Shown: piece by piece, positions 62,126-64,000 of the stretch | Layout of the letters: each line of letters begins with the position of its first letter | Numbering within the stretch: position 1 is the first letter of the stretch | NCBI RefSeq assembly: GCF_029522115.1 | Contig: NZ_JAKWFK010000005.1 | Coordinates: 186,001 to 250,000, forward strand | From: Trinickia sp. Y13 | Lineage (GTDB): Bacteria; Pseudomonadota; Gammaproteobacteria; Burkholderiales; Burkholderiaceae | Reading direction: 5' to 3' | DNA: 64,000 bases | Position numbers and translations under genes: made by a program | The notes under the pieces: generated by a model | Told to the model about the DNA's origin: nothing | Database searches by the model: none | What the model saw: the letters and a program-made list of their open reading frames with translations, nothing else

Positions 62126-63988
62126 ATGGCGAACCAACCGCAACAGCTCGAGCTGCCGGCGCCGCGCACGTACAGCCGCACCGAGTTCACGGCGCTGCGC
62201 GCGCGTGTAAAAGGGCTGTCGATTGCGACGATCGCGCGCGCCTACTTCGATGCCGAAACGACCGAGCCGCTCGAGATCGAGCGGCTGCTGCGCACCATGC
62301 GCGAGGATCTGGTGGCGCTCGCGCTGCGCGAGGGCTCGTCGGTGCTCACCGCGCACTTGCAGGCATCGATCGCCAAGCACGGCGAAGTGCGCCTCACGCC
62401 CGTCACGCTGCAGCTGATCGAGGAGGCGGCCGGGCGGTGGGCCGCGGCGCAGCCGGCGGCCGACCATCCGATCGCGCGCTGGTTCCGGGCGCTCATCGCC
62501 GCGCGGCTCGCAGGCGAGGGGATTCGCACGCTCGGCGAGCTTGTTGCGTTCATCAATCGCCGCGGCGGCAGCTGGTGGCGCTCCGTGCCGCGCATCGGCG
62601 TCGGGCGCGCGCGCGTGCTCGTGGCCTGGCTGCGCCGGCACGCGACGTCGATCGGGCAGGCGGTCGAGCATGAGGTGGAACTCACCGATCCGCTCGCCGC
62701 GCCGGTCACAAACGCGACGATCCTGGTCACGACGGGTGCCACGCAGTTGGCGCCGCTCGAGCGCCTGGCGGTGCCGGTCGAGTTGTCCGGTGTGCGCGGC
62801 GCCAATCGCGCGCCGGGCTTCGCCTACGTGCGCGCGGCGCACGACCTCGATGCGGTGCGCGCCTACCTGCACCGCTACGACGATCGGCCCCAGACGCAGC
62901 GCGCGTACAAACGCGAACTCGAGCGCTTGGTGCTGTGGTGCGTGGCTGAGCGCGGCGTCGCGCTCTCCTCCATGACCGTCGAGGATTGCGAGGCGTATAA
63001 GGCGTTTTTGAAGGCGCCGGGCGAGCGCTTCACCGGCCCGCCCGTGGCGCGCACCAGTCGTCAATGGCGCCCGTTCGCGCCGGGCGGGCTTTCGCCCGAG
63101 AGTCAGCATTACGCCGTACGTACGATCCGCGCCGCGTTCACTTGGCTCGTGCACGTACGCTATCTCGCGGGCAATCCCTGGCGCGCCGTGACCGATCCGA
63201 TGACCGTCAAACGCGTGCGCAAGCTGCAGGTCGAGCGGGCGCTGTCGCTGGACTTGTGGACGCGCATGCGCGCGACACTCGCGGAACGCGCCGAGCTGAT
63301 CGGCCCCGTGGGGGCACGCTGGCGCGCCGCGCGTGCGCTGTTGCTCATCATGGGCGACGGCGGCCTGCGCATTGCCGAGGCGGCCGCCGGCGAGCGGCTC
63401 GCGCTGACCTGGCTACCGGCCGACGAGGAGGCGCCAGCGAGCTGGCTGCTCGAGGTCATTGGCAAGGGCATGAAGCAGCGCGATGTGCCGGTGAGCGATG
63501 AGTGTGTCGACGCCATCCGCGCCCATTGGCGCGATCGTGGCCAGGACTTCGACGCGGCCGACGCGCAGGGGCCGCTCGTGGCGCCGTTGGTGGTGCCGCC
63601 GACCCCGCGGGCCCGCGCGAAGTTCGCTGTCCAGAACGAGGACGGCGCGCCTGGCGTCGAGTCGAGCGCCATCGGCGGCCATCAGGTGAGCGGCTATTCG
63701 GTACGCGGCGCGCGTGGCCTCACGCAGTGGGCCATCGATCAGTTGCTGGAGGCGGTGCCCGAGCTGTCGGAAGCGGAGCGCCGGAAGTTGGCGCGCACCT
63801 CGCCGCACGCGTTTCGCCACACCGTCGCCACGCAGATGCTCGCGAGCGGCGCGGCGCTCGAGGTGGTGCAGCAAACGCTGGGTCACGCGTCGCTTGGCAC
63901 CACGTCGATCTACATTTCGCCGGAGCAGTCCCGCTTGCGCCGCGAAGCGGCCAAATATCATGCGCGCCTGATGCCGTCCGATCGGTAG
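62126..63988 (+). CDS. Tyrosine recombinase (integrase) with DUF3701-type N-terminus
   Basis: 620 residues, about twice the usual phage integrase. The N-terminal 230 residues resemble the DUF3701 extension seen in a Burkholderiales group of chromosomal and plasmid integrases. The catalytic core at the C-terminus keeps the residues of the family: Arg in GDGGLRIAEAA, Lys in IGKGMKQRDVPV, H561 and R564 in HAFRHT, H587 in GHASLGTTS and the nucleophile Y596 in IYISPEQ. A core-binding domain lies before it (LDAVRAYLHRYDDRPQTQRAYKREL). The element it belongs to would extend beyond the right edge or to the left over the HNH and membrane genes. Confidence 0.9.
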   Translation: MANQPQQLELPAPRTYSRTEFTALRARVKGLSIATIARAYFDAETTEPLEIERLLRTMREDLVALALREGSSVLTAHLQASIAKHGEVRLTPVTLQLIEEAAGRWAAAQPAADHPIARWFRALIAARLAGEGIRTLGELVAFINRRGGSWWRSVPRIGVGRARVLVAWLRRHATSIGQAVEHEVELTDPLAAPVTNATILVTTGATQLAPLERLAVPVELSGVRGANRAPGFAYVRAAHDLDAVRAYLHRYDDRPQTQRAYKRELERLVLWCVAERGVALSSMTVEDCEAYKAFLKAPGERFTGPPVARTSRQWRPFAPGGLSPESQHYAVRTIRAAFTWLVHVRYLAGNPWRAVTDPMTVKRVRKLQVERALSLDLWTRMRATLAERAELIGPVGARWRAARALLLIMGDGGLRIAEAAAGERLALTWLPADEEAPASWLLEVIGKGMKQRDVPVSDECVDAIRAHWRDRGQDFDAADAQGPLVAPLVVPPTPRARAKFAVQNEDGAPGVESSAIGGHQVSGYSVRGARGLTQWAIDQLLEAVPELSEAERRKLARTSPHAFRHTVATQMLASGAALEVVQQTLGHASLGTTSIYISPEQSRLRREAAKYHARLMPSDR

Positions 63989-64000
63989 ATTGCGGGGAAA

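Overview
The window is about 65% G+C chromosomal DNA from a member of the Burkholderiaceae (Burkholderia, Paraburkholderia or Trinickia-like). This rests on the polyhydroxyalkanoate enzymes PhaB and BktB, a DUF3005-type protein, a BPSS1780-type membrane protein, a CheV-type coupling protein, and codon use. The species cannot be fixed from the sequence alone. I found no rRNA, tRNA or CRISPR array.

Layout. 0-2.3 kb: two adjacent genes for proteins built from bacterial Ig-like repeats. 2.3-8.6 kb (minus): a short-chain dehydrogenase, a DUF3005 protein, and a tight four-gene operon (enolase-superfamily enzyme, polytopic membrane protein, gluconate-dehydrogenase-subunit-3-like protein, GMC flavoprotein) that probably oxidises a sugar or sugar acid. 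8.7-13.1 kb (minus): a tripartite EmrAB/outer-membrane-factor drug efflux operon. 13.3-19 kb (plus): a terminal oxidase operon (CoxB with CuA and a fused cytochrome c, CoxA, CoxC, a small membrane protein, a three-haem cytochrome c). Its subunit I lacks several residues normally conserved for proton transfer. 19-28 kb: a run of small, mostly uncharacterised proteins (two PRC-barrel paralogues, acidic and glycine-rich proteins, a 56-residue double CxxCxGxG protein, a DUF2795-like protein) mixed with periplasmic trehalase, acetoacetyl-CoA reductase and transketolase. 28-37 kb: an ABC-exporter pseudogene, an Lrp-type regulator, a CheV protein, an EAL phosphodiesterase, and the large helicase Lhr.

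37.4-40.2 kb is an A+T-richer accessory patch. It holds a secreted small protein, an Imm71/72-like immunity protein, and the broken 3' tails of what look like their toxin genes. 40.2-49.5 kb has gamma-glutamyltransferase, DUF72, the ergothioneine pair EgtB/EgtD, a MocR-type regulator, a GNAT enzyme and an aldo/keto reductase. 49.6-51 kb is the most unusual stretch. A LysR gene is split by a 287-bp non-autonomous element made of terminal inverted repeats plus two 99-bp hairpins. A second, 166-bp palindromic element follows at once, and all three hairpins share a related loop of about 58 nt on unrelated stems. 51-60 kb: class C beta-lactamase, GNAT, AraC-type regulator, acyl-CoA dehydrogenase, thiolase BktB, and a divergent LysR/MFS pair. 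60-64 kb: probable edge of an integrated element, with palindromic repeats, a 26-residue membrane peptide with a strong ribosome-binding site and its own terminator, an HNH protein, a small membrane protein and a large tyrosine recombinase.

Together the genes describe a metabolically versatile environmental bacterium (PHA, beta-oxidation, trehalose use, ergothioneine, efflux, beta-lactamase, alternative respiration). The core is interrupted by three small mobile or accessory patches at 37.4-40.2, 49.6-51 and 60-64 kb.
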